Origin: Duganella margarita
GTDB lineage: Bacteria > Pseudomonadota > Gammaproteobacteria > Burkholderiales > Burkholderiaceae_D
Length of the DNA stretch: 64,000 nucleotides
Direction of reading: 5' to 3'
Assembly (NCBI RefSeq): GCF_009857535.1
Contig: NZ_WWCS01000006.1
Location: forward strand, 1-64,000
Under the pieces are notes generated by a model that worked only from the letters and a program-made list of their open reading frames with translations, was not told where the DNA came from and made no database searches. A program made the translations under genes and the position numbers. This document shows positions 27,833-36,118 of this stretch, one piece after another; positions within the stretch are counted from its first letter, which is position 1, and the number at the start of each line of letters is the position of its first letter.

Positions 27833-28538
27833 AGTTGTCGAACAGCGGCGCGATCTCGGCCACCACGTCTTCCTGCGGATAACCGGGGAAGGCGCGCGCC
27901 ACCAACGTCTCATCGGCGCAGCCGGTGGCGCGGAATTCCTGCAGGGCGTAATTGCGCACGCCCATGAAGGATAGCGTCTGCGCCAGTTCTACCAGCATCG
28001 CCGGCGACAGATGGGCCGGATGCACGGTGGTGCGGCACTCGTAATCGACGCCGCTGGCAAGGATGGCGGCCACGCCGTCGTGCACCGGCCCGCCGCTGCC
28101 GGCGACGCCGGTGACGTCGGCGTAGCGCTCAAACGTGGTCTTGACGTCGAAACCGACCCAGTCGACCAGCGGCAGCACGCTTTTCAGGCGCGCCGGGTAA
28201 ATGCACGCCGTTTCCAGACCGATCTTGAAGCCCATCGCGCGCACCTGCGCCATGGCCTCGCCCAGCGCCGGGTCCATGGTGGCTTCGCCGCCACAGAACA
28301 CCACGGCGTCTAGCATGCCGGCGCGCCGTTCCAGCCGGGTGACGATGCCCTTCCAGGCATTGGGATTGTCGCGCGTGCGCTGCTGCAGATGCGTGTTATG
28401 GCAATAGCCGCAGCGCCAAGGACATCCCTGCACGAACACCACGGCCGATAGCAGGCCGGGATATTCGGTGGCGCTGAACGGCGTATAGCCGCCCACGCGC
28501 AACAGGCGGCCTTCCTCTTTAAGAAGCAGCTTGCGCAT
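27798..28538 (-). CDS. nrdG: NrdG, anaerobic ribonucleotide reductase activase
   Basis: A 246-residue radical SAM enzyme with Cys39-x3-Cys43-x2-Cys46 (CPWRCGYCHN). It uses S-adenosylmethionine to install the glycyl radical on NrdD. I prefer ATG 28538; a GTG nine bases upstream (28547) is an alternative, but it lacks a ribosome site. The start overlaps the small NrdD fragment gene by 20 bp. It is the last gene of nrdD-small nrdD-nrdG. Its target glycine is on the small fragment, see the split NrdD entry. Confidence 0.9.
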   Translation of the reverse strand: MRKLLLKEEGRLLRVGGYTPFSATEYPGLLSAVVFVQGCPWRCGYCHNTHLQQRTRDNPNAWKGIVTRLERRAGMLDAVVFCGGEATMDPALGEAMAQVRAMGFKIGLETACIYPARLKSVLPLVDWVGFDVKTTFERYADVTGVAGSGGPVHDGVAAILASGVDYECRTTVHPAHLSPAMLVELAQTLSFMGVRNYALQEFRATGCADETLVARAFPGYPQEDVVAEIAPLFDNFSVRRPGQATG

Positions 28539-28695
28539 GAGGCTCACGGAAGAATGTGCGTTCGTTGAATTCGCCCTGCTTGCCGATGTTGAACGACGAA
28601 ACCGGACGGTGGTAGCCCATCACGCGGGTCCAGATTTCGCAACGCTGGCGTTCCGAGTCGTCGAGCGCGATGGTGGAAGGGGTCATACTTTGCAT
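28519..28695 (-). CDS. nrdD: Small NrdD fragment carrying the glycyl-radical motif
   Basis: A 58-residue protein that contains RCEIWTRVMGYHRPVSSFN and a GKQGEFNER tail. In contiguous NrdD proteins of the archaeal/Thermotoga type, a C-terminal RVxGYxRPV segment carries the glycyl-radical glycine and immediately follows a zinc site. Here it is a separate frame. It has its own start ATG with AAAGGAA seven bases upstream and overlaps the end of the main nrdD gene by 13 bp in a -1 frame relative to it. A -1 frameshift product is the other possibility. It looks like an active, split C-terminus of NrdD rather than a decayed end. Confidence 0.75.
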   Translation of the reverse strand: MQSMTPSTIALDDSERQRCEIWTRVMGYHRPVSSFNIGKQGEFNERTFFREPHAQAAS

Positions 28696-30722
28696 GGCGT
28701 TTCCTTTGCGGTTGGTTGAAGAGCGGCTTGTTTGCGGGCGATGATCTCGGCGTCGCACTTGGGGCAGAATTCGTAGCTGCCGGTCAGGTAGCCGTGTGTC
28801 GGGCAGATCGAGAACGTCGGCGTGACCGTGATGTAGGGCAGGCCGAAGCGCCCCAGCGCGCGGCGCACCAGCGTGCGGCAGGCGGCGGCGCTGGACAGCG
28901 CCTCGGTCAGGTACAGGTGCAGCACGGTGCCGCCGGTGTATTTGCGTTGCAGCGCGTCCTGCTGTTCCAGCGCCTCGAACGGATCGTCGGTGTAGCCGAC
29001 CGGCAGCTGCGACGAGTTGGTGTAGTAGGGCTGCTGCGGCGTGCCGGCCTGCAGGATGTTGGGGTAGCGCTTGCGGTCCTCCTTGGCGAAGCGGTAGGTC
29101 GTGCCTTCGGCCGGCGTGGCCTCCAGGTTATACATATGGCCGGTCTGCTCCTGGAATTCGAGCATGCGCGCGCGCACATGGTCCAGCAGGCGCAGTGCAA
29201 ACGCGCGGCCCCATGGCGTGGTGATGTCATGCTGTCCGGCCGGATCGAAGTTGCGGATCATCTCATTGATGCCGTTCACCCCCAGGGTGGAGAAGTGGTT
29301 GCGCAGCGTGCCGAGATAGCGTTTAGTGTACGGGAACAGGCCATTGTCCATATGGCGCTGGATCACCTTGCGCTTGATCTCCAGACTGTCGCGGCCCAGT
29401 TCCAGCAAGCGGTCCAGCGCGGCCATCAGTCCTGCCTCGTCATTGCGGTGCAGGTAGCCGAGGCGCGCGCAGTTGATCGTCACCACGCCCAGCGATCCGG
29501 TTTGTTCGGCCGAGCCAAACAGGCCATTGCCGCGCTTGAGCAGCTCGCGCAGGTCCAGCTGCAAACGGCAGCACATGGAGCGGATCATGTTCGGCTTCAG
29601 CTCGGAGTTGATGAAGTTCTGGAAGTAGGGCAGGCCGTAGCGGGCGGTCATCTCGAACAGCAGCTCGGCATTCGGGCTGTCCCACGCGAAGTCCTCGGTG
29701 ATGTTGTAGGTCGGGATCGGGAAGGTGAAGGCGCGGCCCTTGGCGTCGCCGGTCATCATGATCTCGATGTAGGCGCGGTTGATCATGTCCATCTCGTCCT
29801 GCAGGTCGCCGTAGGTGAACGGCATCTCCTCGCCGGCCACGTGCGGGATCTGCGGGCGCAGGTCCTCCGGGCAGACCCAGTCGAAGGTCAGGTTGGTGAA
29901 TGGGGTTTGCGTGCCCCAGCGCGACGGCACATTGAGGTTGTAGATCAGCTCCTGCATGTACTGTTTGACTTCGTCGTAGCGCAGCCGGTCCTTGCGGACG
30001 AAGGGCGCCATGTAGGTATCGAAGGAACTGAAGGCCTGGGCGCCGGCCCATTCATTCTGCAGGGTGCCGAGGAAGTTGACGATCTGGCCGATGGCGCTCG
30101 ACATATGGCGCGGCGGGCTCGATTCCACCTTGCCCGGCACGCCGTTCAGGCCTTCGTTGAGCAGCGTGCGCAGCGACCAGCCGGCGCAGTAGCCGGCCAG
30201 CATGTCGAGATCGTGGATGTGCAACTCGGCGTCGCGGTGGGCGCGGCCGATTTCCGGCGGGTAGACGTGATTGAGCCAGTAGTTGGCGATGACCTTGCCG
30301 GAGACGTTGAGTATCAGGCCGCCCAGCGAGTAGCCTTGGTTGGCGTTGGCGTTGACGCGCCAGTCCTGGCGCTCCAGGTATTCGTTGATCGACGAGGCGA
30401 CATCGACCAGCGAGTGCCTGTCCTGGCGCAGCGCGGCGTGCTGCTCGCGGTAGACCACGTAGCGGCGCAGCGTGTGGCGGTAGCCGGCGTCGTAGAGCAC
30501 ACGCTCCACGGTGTCCTGCACCAGTTCAACGGTAAGGTTATCGCCTGGCGGCAGCGACGACAGGTGCAGCAGCACTGCCTGGGTGAGTTGCTGCGCCTTG
30601 TCGGTGTCGAATTCGCCGCTGGCGCGACCGGCGCGCAGCAGCGCGCTTTCGATCTTGACCAGGTTGAAGGTCTGTCCGGCCCCGTCGCGCTTGATGATCG
30701 TGGTGTGAAACAGTGCATCCAT
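28683..30722 (-). CDS. nrdD: NrdD main subunit, anaerobic ribonucleoside-triphosphate reductase
   Basis: A 679-residue class III ribonucleotide reductase. An N-terminal ATP-cone (about 8-95) is followed by the alpha/beta barrel with DMLAGYCAGWSLRTLL and RSMCCRLQLDL. It ends with a zinc motif, CPTHGYLTGSYEFCPKC, 30 residues before the stop. The radical glycine motif expected after the zinc site is missing and is encoded by the next small gene. I chose ATG 30722 because it begins the ATP-cone and follows GGGGCGG. The promoter region contains a TTGAT half-site (30806) and a TATAGT at 30759-30764, which fits a class I (-61.5) FNR/Dnr promoter. Confidence 0.92.
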   Translation of the reverse strand: MDALFHTTIIKRDGAGQTFNLVKIESALLRAGRASGEFDTDKAQQLTQAVLLHLSSLPPGDNLTVELVQDTVERVLYDAGYRHTLRRYVVYREQHAALRQDRHSLVDVASSINEYLERQDWRVNANANQGYSLGGLILNVSGKVIANYWLNHVYPPEIGRAHRDAELHIHDLDMLAGYCAGWSLRTLLNEGLNGVPGKVESSPPRHMSSAIGQIVNFLGTLQNEWAGAQAFSSFDTYMAPFVRKDRLRYDEVKQYMQELIYNLNVPSRWGTQTPFTNLTFDWVCPEDLRPQIPHVAGEEMPFTYGDLQDEMDMINRAYIEIMMTGDAKGRAFTFPIPTYNITEDFAWDSPNAELLFEMTARYGLPYFQNFINSELKPNMIRSMCCRLQLDLRELLKRGNGLFGSAEQTGSLGVVTINCARLGYLHRNDEAGLMAALDRLLELGRDSLEIKRKVIQRHMDNGLFPYTKRYLGTLRNHFSTLGVNGINEMIRNFDPAGQHDITTPWGRAFALRLLDHVRARMLEFQEQTGHMYNLEATPAEGTTYRFAKEDRKRYPNILQAGTPQQPYYTNSSQLPVGYTDDPFEALEQQDALQRKYTGGTVLHLYLTEALSSAAACRTLVRRALGRFGLPYITVTPTFSICPTHGYLTGSYEFCPKCDAEIIARKQAALQPTAKETPCKV

Positions 30723-30805
30723 ATCCGCCCCATATCTAGTTGATTTGATTGTTCGTCTACTATATATGGTGTGTTTTGCGGGCGGCAGCACTATTTGTTG
30801 ATTTC

Positions 30806-30819
30806 TTGATCTGACTTAT
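30806..30819. promoter_or_regulatory. TTGAT-N4-CTTAT, candidate degenerate Dnr site upstream of nrdD
   Basis: TTGAT-CTGA-CTTAT, preceded by TTTC, lies 84 bases upstream of the nrdD start and overlaps the end of the SCO-like gene. The same arrangement, TTTCTTGAT-N4-G/C-TTAT, occurs upstream of norB/narK1 (35992) and nnrS (54074). One half-site matches FNR/Dnr; the other is degenerate. Confidence 0.4.
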
Positions 30820-31445
30820 CTTTTTAAGGAGCGGGCGATTTGTCGCACGAAATCGGGGTCGGGATCGACCGCCAGCCGGGTGCTGTCCGCCTGCACGCTG
30901 CCGTCCGTGTTGAGCAGCGCGAGGCGGGTGGTGTGGCTGATTTCTCCGTTGTCCAGCGGGCGGTAGCGGATGTTGAGCGCGGCGGCCAGCGTGCGGGTGT
31001 CGCTGTCGTTGCCGGCGACGGCCAACCGGTACTGGGCGGGGTCGAGTTGCTGCATCCGCGCCATCATCGCCAGCGAGCCGGGTGTATCGCGCTTCGGATC
31101 AAGGCTGACCAGCAGGACGTGCAGGCGCTGGCCGTCCGGTCCGAGCGCGCCGATGGTGCGCTTGAGCGTTTCGATGACGACCGGGCAGGCGGAATGGCAG
31201 TCGCCGTAGAACATCGTGACCAGCAGCGGCTGGCCGGCCAGCTCGCCCAGGGTGAACCGCCGGCCGGCGGCGTCGGTGAGCGGCGTCGCCAGCTGATACA
31301 GCGACGTCGCCGGCAGTGCGGCCGTCGGCGCCGCGGCATGGACGGCAAGCGCGTGCGGAGCGTGATCATGCACCTGCGCGCCGGTGCGGCCCGACGCCAG
31401 CAGCACGGCGGAAAACATGGCCAAAGCGATGGCGGTGCGCTTCAT
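30816..31445 (-). CDS. SCO1/SenC-family copper protein
   Basis: A 209-residue secreted thioredoxin-fold protein with a signal peptide and the copper-binding Cys-x3-Cys (GDCHSACPVV) and the downstream His of the family (ISHTTRLALL). An upstream His-rich stretch (HDHAPHALAVH) may also bind copper. SCO proteins deliver copper or act as thiol reductases for copper enzymes. It overlaps the FGE-like gene by ATGA and follows AAGGAG. In this norB-nirK-FGE-SCO operon it is likely to serve NirK copper loading. Confidence 0.88.
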   Translation of the reverse strand: MKRTAIALAMFSAVLLASGRTGAQVHDHAPHALAVHAAAPTAALPATSLYQLATPLTDAAGRRFTLGELAGQPLLVTMFYGDCHSACPVVIETLKRTIGALGPDGQRLHVLLVSLDPKRDTPGSLAMMARMQQLDPAQYRLAVAGNDSDTRTLAAALNIRYRPLDNGEISHTTRLALLNTDGSVQADSTRLAVDPDPDFVRQIARSLKR

Positions 31446-32209
31446 GGTGAATCTCCTTGTTGGTTGGGGGCGGGATCGCGCGCGCAGCGAAATCCCAGGT
31501 TGGCGCCGCCCTGGCGCGCCTCCATGGCGGAGAGCAGGGCGAGGCGCATCAGCACCGCGTAGTTGCGGCGGTCGGAGAGGTTGACGGCGGCGCCGCCGCA
31601 GAAGTCGAGTTGCTTTTTCTCGCCGGTGGCGCGGCTGTCGGCGTTGACGAACAGGCCGCTGTAGTCCTCCACCCATTCCCACGCCAGGCCGTGCATGTCG
31701 TGCAGGCCGTAGTAGTTGGCCGGCGTGGCGGCGACGCGCCCGGGCGGGGCTTTGCCGGCGTCGGCATACCAGCGCAGGATGGTGGACAGCCAGGCGTCGT
31801 CGTCGCGGGCGTCGGCGCGGGTGGCGTCGGCGGCGGCGGCGAACTCCCATTCGTACCAGCGCGGCAGGCGGGCCTGTTCCGCAGCACAGTAGGCCTGCGC
31901 CGCGTACCAGCTGACCTGCACCACCGGCGCCTCGTCGTCGGCGCTGTCGAGACCCGACAGGTAGCCGGGCGCCGCAAACAGCGACGGCGCCTGAAAGCGC
32001 CGCCAGGACGGCGAAGTTTGCAGGAAGGCCTTGAACTCGCGGTTGGTCACCAGGCGGCTGCGTAGCTGGAATGGCGCCACCTGCGCTTCGGCCGCCACGC
32101 CGTCCGCCGGCAGCACGCTGCGCAGCGTGCCGCCCGCGATCAGGCGATATTCGGTGCCGCCAGCGCCGCAGGCGACGGCGGCCAGCAGCGCAAGTACCGG
32201 CGCTTTCAC
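31442..32209 (-). CDS. Formylglycine-generating-enzyme-like (SUMF1) periplasmic protein
   Basis: A 255-residue protein with a signal peptide and a FGE-sulfatase domain (SWYAAQAYCAAEQARLPRWYEWEF; HGLAWEWVEDYSG; ends GGANLGFRCARD). True FGE is a copper enzyme that oxidises a cysteine in sulfatases; no sulfatase is adjacent, so the job is unclear. It starts with GTG 2 bp after the nirK stop (AAGGCGAGG upstream) and overlaps the SCO-like gene as ATGA. Its place between nirK and a copper chaperone suggests a role in NirK maturation or stability. Confidence 0.8.
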   Translation of the reverse strand: MKAPVLALLAAVACGAGGTEYRLIAGGTLRSVLPADGVAAEAQVAPFQLRSRLVTNREFKAFLQTSPSWRRFQAPSLFAAPGYLSGLDSADDEAPVVQVSWYAAQAYCAAEQARLPRWYEWEFAAAADATRADARDDDAWLSTILRWYADAGKAPPGRVAATPANYYGLHDMHGLAWEWVEDYSGLFVNADSRATGEKKQLDFCGGAAVNLSDRRNYAVLMRLALLSAMEARQGGANLGFRCARDPAPNQQGDSP

Positions 32210-32211
32210 GG

Positions 32212-33609
32212 TTACCTCGCCTTACGCATTTCGGCCACCTGGGTTGGCGTAACCACCGGCTTGCCTTCGTTCATGGCGACGCTGACGTAGTTGATCACCG
32301 CCGCCACATCTTCGTCGTTCAGCTCCTGCGGCGGCATCACGCCGTTGTAGTGCTCGCCATTGACGACGATTTCGCCGCTGCGGCCATGCAGCACGATGTG
32401 CGCCATCTCGTATGGACGCTCCTTGAAGAAGTCCGACCGGGCCAGTGGCGGGAACACGCCGGGCACGCCCTGGCCCTTGTCCTGGTGGCATACTGCGCAG
32501 GTGCTGTCGTACACCGTCTTGCCGCGCAGTTGCTGGCCCGCGACCGCCGGCACCGCGGGCGCAGGCGCCCTGGCGGGCGACGCCGAGGCCTGCGCGCCGG
32601 GCAGCGGCTTCTTGACGCCCCTGCCGTAGATGGCGGGGTTGTCGGCGCCGCTCACCGTCAGCAGGCCGATGGCGCCCTTGTTGAAGGCGCGGGTCAGCGA
32701 GTGGTCCACCAGCGTCAGGTTGCCCGGCACCTTGGGCGTGAATTCGACGATGGCCGAACCGCCGGCCGGCACCATGGTGGTCTGCACCTGCTCCTGGAAC
32801 CTGGTGCCGCCTTCGAAGTAGACCTTGTCGAAGATCGCGCCGATGATGTGGAAGCTGGAGGTGATATTCGGTCCGCCGACGCCGAAGAACAGGCGCACCT
32901 TGTCGTTGGTCCTGGCGGTCAGCGCATTGGCGCCGGTGAGCGCGCCGTCAGCGCCGTTGAACAGCACATAGGTCGGCTTCTCGTCGATGGCCTTCTGCTG
33001 GTCGAACGATTGCAGGCCGGGGGCGCGGTAGCCGCCGGAGGTATAGAAGTCGCCCTGCATCACGTAGTATTCCTTGTCGACCCTGGACATGCCCTCCTTG
33101 GGCTCGACCAGTATCATGCCGTACATGCCGTTGGCCACATGCATGCCGACCGGCGCGGTGGCGCAGTGGTAGACGTACAGGCCGGGATTGAGCGCCTTGA
33201 AGGTGAAGCTGGCCTCATTGCCCGGCGCGATCAGGGTCTGCGCGGCGCCGCCGCCGGGGCCGGTCACCGCGTGCAGGTCGATATTGTGCGGCAGCTTGTT
33301 GTCGGGCAGGTTTTGCAGATTCAGCTCAACCGTGTCGCCTTCGCGCACGCGGATCATCTTGCCGGGAACCGTGCCGCCGAAGGTCCAGAAAGTATATTTT
33401 GTGCCGGGCGCGATTTCGCGCTCGACTTCCTCCACCGTGAGATTGACCACCACCCTGGCGGGCGACTTGCGGGTGATCTGCGGCGGCAGCAGGGGCGGTG
33501 CGACCAGCTCCTGCGTGATCACGGGCAGCGCAGGTTCGGCGAAGCTCCGGGATACGACCAGCAGCGCGGCGGCGACGCCGGCGGCGGCAAGCTTGAATTG
33601 TGTTTTCAT
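32212..33609 (-). CDS. nirK: NirK, copper nitrite reductase with fused cytochrome c domain
   Basis: A 465-residue periplasmic protein with a signal peptide (about 1-24). The type 1 and type 2 copper ligands are seen: His108, Asp111 and His113 (HNIDLH), His148-Cys149, His157 and Met162 (YHC...GMHVANGMYG), His254 (SSFHIIG) and His303 (VDHSL). A Pro/Ala-rich linker leads to a C-terminal cytochrome c domain with Cys371-x2-Cys374-His375. This is the three-domain type known from Ralstonia pickettii. It converts nitrite to NO. Start ATG 33609 lies 1 bp past the norB stop. Confidence 0.95.
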   Translation of the reverse strand: MKTQFKLAAAGVAAALLVVSRSFAEPALPVITQELVAPPLLPPQITRKSPARVVVNLTVEEVEREIAPGTKYTFWTFGGTVPGKMIRVREGDTVELNLQNLPDNKLPHNIDLHAVTGPGGGAAQTLIAPGNEASFTFKALNPGLYVYHCATAPVGMHVANGMYGMILVEPKEGMSRVDKEYYVMQGDFYTSGGYRAPGLQSFDQQKAIDEKPTYVLFNGADGALTGANALTARTNDKVRLFFGVGGPNITSSFHIIGAIFDKVYFEGGTRFQEQVQTTMVPAGGSAIVEFTPKVPGNLTLVDHSLTRAFNKGAIGLLTVSGADNPAIYGRGVKKPLPGAQASASPARAPAPAVPAVAGQQLRGKTVYDSTCAVCHQDKGQGVPGVFPPLARSDFFKERPYEMAHIVLHGRSGEIVVNGEHYNGVMPPQELNDEDVAAVINYVSVAMNEGKPVVTPTQVAEMRKAR

Positions 33610-33610
33610 C

Positions 33611-35899
33611 TCATTCACCTTTTGGTTGTTGTAATCCGGCGCGCTCCGCCACGGCAGCGCTGCTTTGCCGGCCTGCCGTCAGCAGGCGCCATGCGAACAG
33701 CGCCAGGAACAGCGTGCCGGCCGCGAACACCACGTCGCCCGGGACGCGCATCCATACCAGCGTTTCCATCAGCTTCGAATGGATCACTGCCGGCGAGCGT
33801 GCGAACCACATGCCGGTGCTGATGCTGGCCCAGGCTTGGTAGATGCCGGCCGGGACCAGCGAGATGAACACCATCATCGCCAGGCCGATATTCAGGCACC
33901 AGAACATGGGCCGCAGCAGGCTGTCGGACCACGCCAGGCGGTCGCTCAGGCCGCGCAGGCAGAACAGCAGCAACCCTATCCCCAGCATGCCGTACACGCC
34001 GAACAGCGCCGCGTGGCCGTGCGCCGCGGTCATGTTCAGGCCCTGCATGTAGTACAGCGCAATCGGCGTATTGATCGAGAAGCCCAGCAGGCCGGCGCCC
34101 ACGGTGTTCCAGAAGCCGACCGCGATGAAGCACAGGATCGACCAGCGGTAGCTGCTGACCCACGGCGCGGCCTTCGAGCGCTGGTAGTTGCGCCACGCCT
34201 CGATGCCGATCAGCGACAGCGGCACCACTTCCAGCGCCGAGAACATGGCGCCGATGGCGATCACGAAGGTCGGCGTGCCGGTGAAGTACAGATGGTGCAG
34301 CGTGCCGAGAATGCCGCCGAACAGGAACACGATCGTCTCCAGCACGATGGCGTTGTTGGCGCTGGCCGCACGGATCAGGCCCAGGCGGGTGAACAGCAGG
34401 GCGATGACGGCGGTGGCGAACACCTCGAAGAAGCCTTCCACCCACAGGTGCACCAGCCACCAGCGCCAGTATTCGATCATCGAATAGTGGCTATGACGGC
34501 CCCAGGTCAGCGAGGTGGCGTAGAAGCCGCCGATGCACAGCGCGGACAGGAACACCATGACGATCAGGCCACGGCTGTCGGACGGTTTTTTCAGCGCCGG
34601 CCACAGTGCGCGCCCCAGCAGCGTGACCCAGAACAGCAGGCCGACGAACAGCAGGATCTGCCAGATGCGGCCCATGCTGGTGAACTCCAGGCCCTGGTTG
34701 CCGACCCAGAAAGCGAAAGCCGTGCCCTTGTGCTGCAGGGAGCCGAGCCAGCCCATGGCGGTCGAGCCGACCACGATGAACAGCAACGCGTAGAACAGCA
34801 GATTGACGCCCAGCTTCTGGAAACGCGGTTCGTGACCGGAGATGGCCGGGGCGATATACAGGCCGGTGGCAAGCCACGCGGTGGCGATCCACAGCACCGC
34901 AAACTGGGTGTGGATGGTGCGGCTGACCACGAACGGCAGGATCTCCGCCAGCGGGTAGCCGAAGAAGCTGTGCCCCTCCACCGCGTAATGCGCGGTGATC
35001 ACGCCCATGCCCACTTGCGCCAGTATCAGGCCGATGACGACGAAGAAGTACTTTTTTGTCGCGCGCATGGACGGCGTGGGTTTCAGGTCGAACAGCGGAT
35101 CGGCTTTGGGTGGGTGCGGATCGGCTTCCTCTCTGGCGGTGGAATGGGCCATGACCATGGCGGCGATGGCGCCGATCATCAGGATCACGCTGGCGATCGA
35201 CCAGATCCCGGCGCCGGCGCTCGGCCGGTTGTCGATCAGCGGCTCGTGCGGCCAGTTGCTGGTGTAGCTCAGGCCCTCCGCGCCGGGGCGGTCGGTGGCG
35301 GCGGCCCACGCCGACCAGAACACGAACGCCGGCAGCGCGCGCAGGTCTTCCGCATCCGTCACGGAATTGGCGTTCATCGCATACTGCTCGCGCAGATGAT
35401 CGAGGCTGCGGGCGTCGCCGAACAGGTCGGTGTAGTGGCGGGCGACGGCGCGCACGGCGGCGGCGCGGTCGGCCGACAGCACAATGTCGCCGCGGGCGGC
35501 GTCATAGGTGTTGGTGCGCATTTCTTCCTTCAGGCGCGCATTGAGCGCGGCCTGGGCGGCCTTGCCCAGGTCATCGAAGCTGGCGCCGAACTCGCGCCTG
35601 GCCCAGATCTGGCGCAGTTCCAGCGCTTCGCGGTGCAGCCAGTCGGCCGACCAGTCCGGGGCGACGTAGCTGCCGTGCCCCCAGACGGTGCCGAGCTGCT
35701 GGCCGCCGGCCGAGAGCCAGGCCTGCTGGCCGCGATCGACCTGGCCTGCGCCGAAGAGCACATCGCCGTCGGCGCTGACGACGTTGTTGGGAATGGGGGG
35801 CGCCGTCAGGTAGATTTCCGCGCCCACCCACGCCAGGACGGCGAAGGAGAGGGCGCAGATGATGGCGAGCCAGGTCCAGAGCTTGCGTGTGGCATGCAT
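33611..35899 (-). CDS. norB: NorB, quinol-type (single-subunit) nitric oxide reductase
   Basis: A 762-residue membrane protein. It has an N-terminal extension characteristic of qNor (APPIPNNVVSADGDVLFGAGQV; VWGHGSYVAPDWSADWLHRE) and about 14 hydrophobic segments with multiple histidines in the heme-copper-type core (HTQFAVLWIATAW; HLWVEGFFEVFATAVIA; HHLYFTGTP). It reduces NO to N2O using quinol, so it needs no cytochrome c partner gene. It is the first gene of norB-nirK-FGE-SCO. A TTGAT-N4-GTTAT site lies upstream at 35992. Confidence 0.95.
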   Translation of the reverse strand: MHATRKLWTWLAIICALSFAVLAWVGAEIYLTAPPIPNNVVSADGDVLFGAGQVDRGQQAWLSAGGQQLGTVWGHGSYVAPDWSADWLHREALELRQIWARREFGASFDDLGKAAQAALNARLKEEMRTNTYDAARGDIVLSADRAAAVRAVARHYTDLFGDARSLDHLREQYAMNANSVTDAEDLRALPAFVFWSAWAAATDRPGAEGLSYTSNWPHEPLIDNRPSAGAGIWSIASVILMIGAIAAMVMAHSTAREEADPHPPKADPLFDLKPTPSMRATKKYFFVVIGLILAQVGMGVITAHYAVEGHSFFGYPLAEILPFVVSRTIHTQFAVLWIATAWLATGLYIAPAISGHEPRFQKLGVNLLFYALLFIVVGSTAMGWLGSLQHKGTAFAFWVGNQGLEFTSMGRIWQILLFVGLLFWVTLLGRALWPALKKPSDSRGLIVMVFLSALCIGGFYATSLTWGRHSHYSMIEYWRWWLVHLWVEGFFEVFATAVIALLFTRLGLIRAASANNAIVLETIVFLFGGILGTLHHLYFTGTPTFVIAIGAMFSALEVVPLSLIGIEAWRNYQRSKAAPWVSSYRWSILCFIAVGFWNTVGAGLLGFSINTPIALYYMQGLNMTAAHGHAALFGVYGMLGIGLLLFCLRGLSDRLAWSDSLLRPMFWCLNIGLAMMVFISLVPAGIYQAWASISTGMWFARSPAVIHSKLMETLVWMRVPGDVVFAAGTLFLALFAWRLLTAGRQSSAAVAERAGLQQPKGE

Positions 35900-35991
35900 G
35901 GCATGGTTCCTTTTTTATGCGTGGCTTGTCGGATCGACAGCGCCGATTCTAGGCGCGCACTCTGGCCGTGCCTATTCGGCTTTGGCTTTTC

Positions 35992-36005
35992 TTGATGCAG
36001 GTTAT
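35992..36005. promoter_or_regulatory. TTGAT-N4-GTTAT candidate Dnr site between norB and narK1
   Basis: TTGAT-GCAG-GTTAT (preceded by TTTC) lies in the 219-bp divergent region between norB and narK1. It has the same form as the sites before nnrS (54074) and nrdD (30806). One half-site fits FNR/Dnr; the second is degenerate. Confidence 0.45.
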
Positions 36006-36018
36006 AAATGCCGCCGTC

Positions 36019-36043
36019 TAGTCATTTCGGGCTAGGCGGACTA
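36019..36043. promoter_or_regulatory. NarL-like heptamers upstream of narK1
   Basis: TAGTCAT at 36019-36025 and the inverted CGGGCTA at 36028-36034 are separated by two bases (TT), in the 7-2-7 geometry of NarL/NarP sites. A third copy, CGGACTA, follows at 36037-36043. The heptamers fit the NarL consensus TACYYMT except for G in the third position. They lie 75-100 bases upstream of narK1. Confidence 0.5.
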
Positions 36044-36118
36044 TCCGTCATGCCGATTGGCGGCCATCGCCTGCGCGCGTACCCTGACGCCATCCCTACG
36101 TGTATCAGGAGAGGCAAA

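Noticed and set aside
28716..30743. 675-residue plus-strand open frame opposite nrdD
   Set aside because: Antisense shadow of a clear class III ribonucleotide reductase; no motif and no ribosome site.
33665..35995. 776-residue plus-strand open frame opposite norB
   Set aside because: Shadow frame with repetitive Arg/Gln/His composition; NorB on the other strand has full family features.
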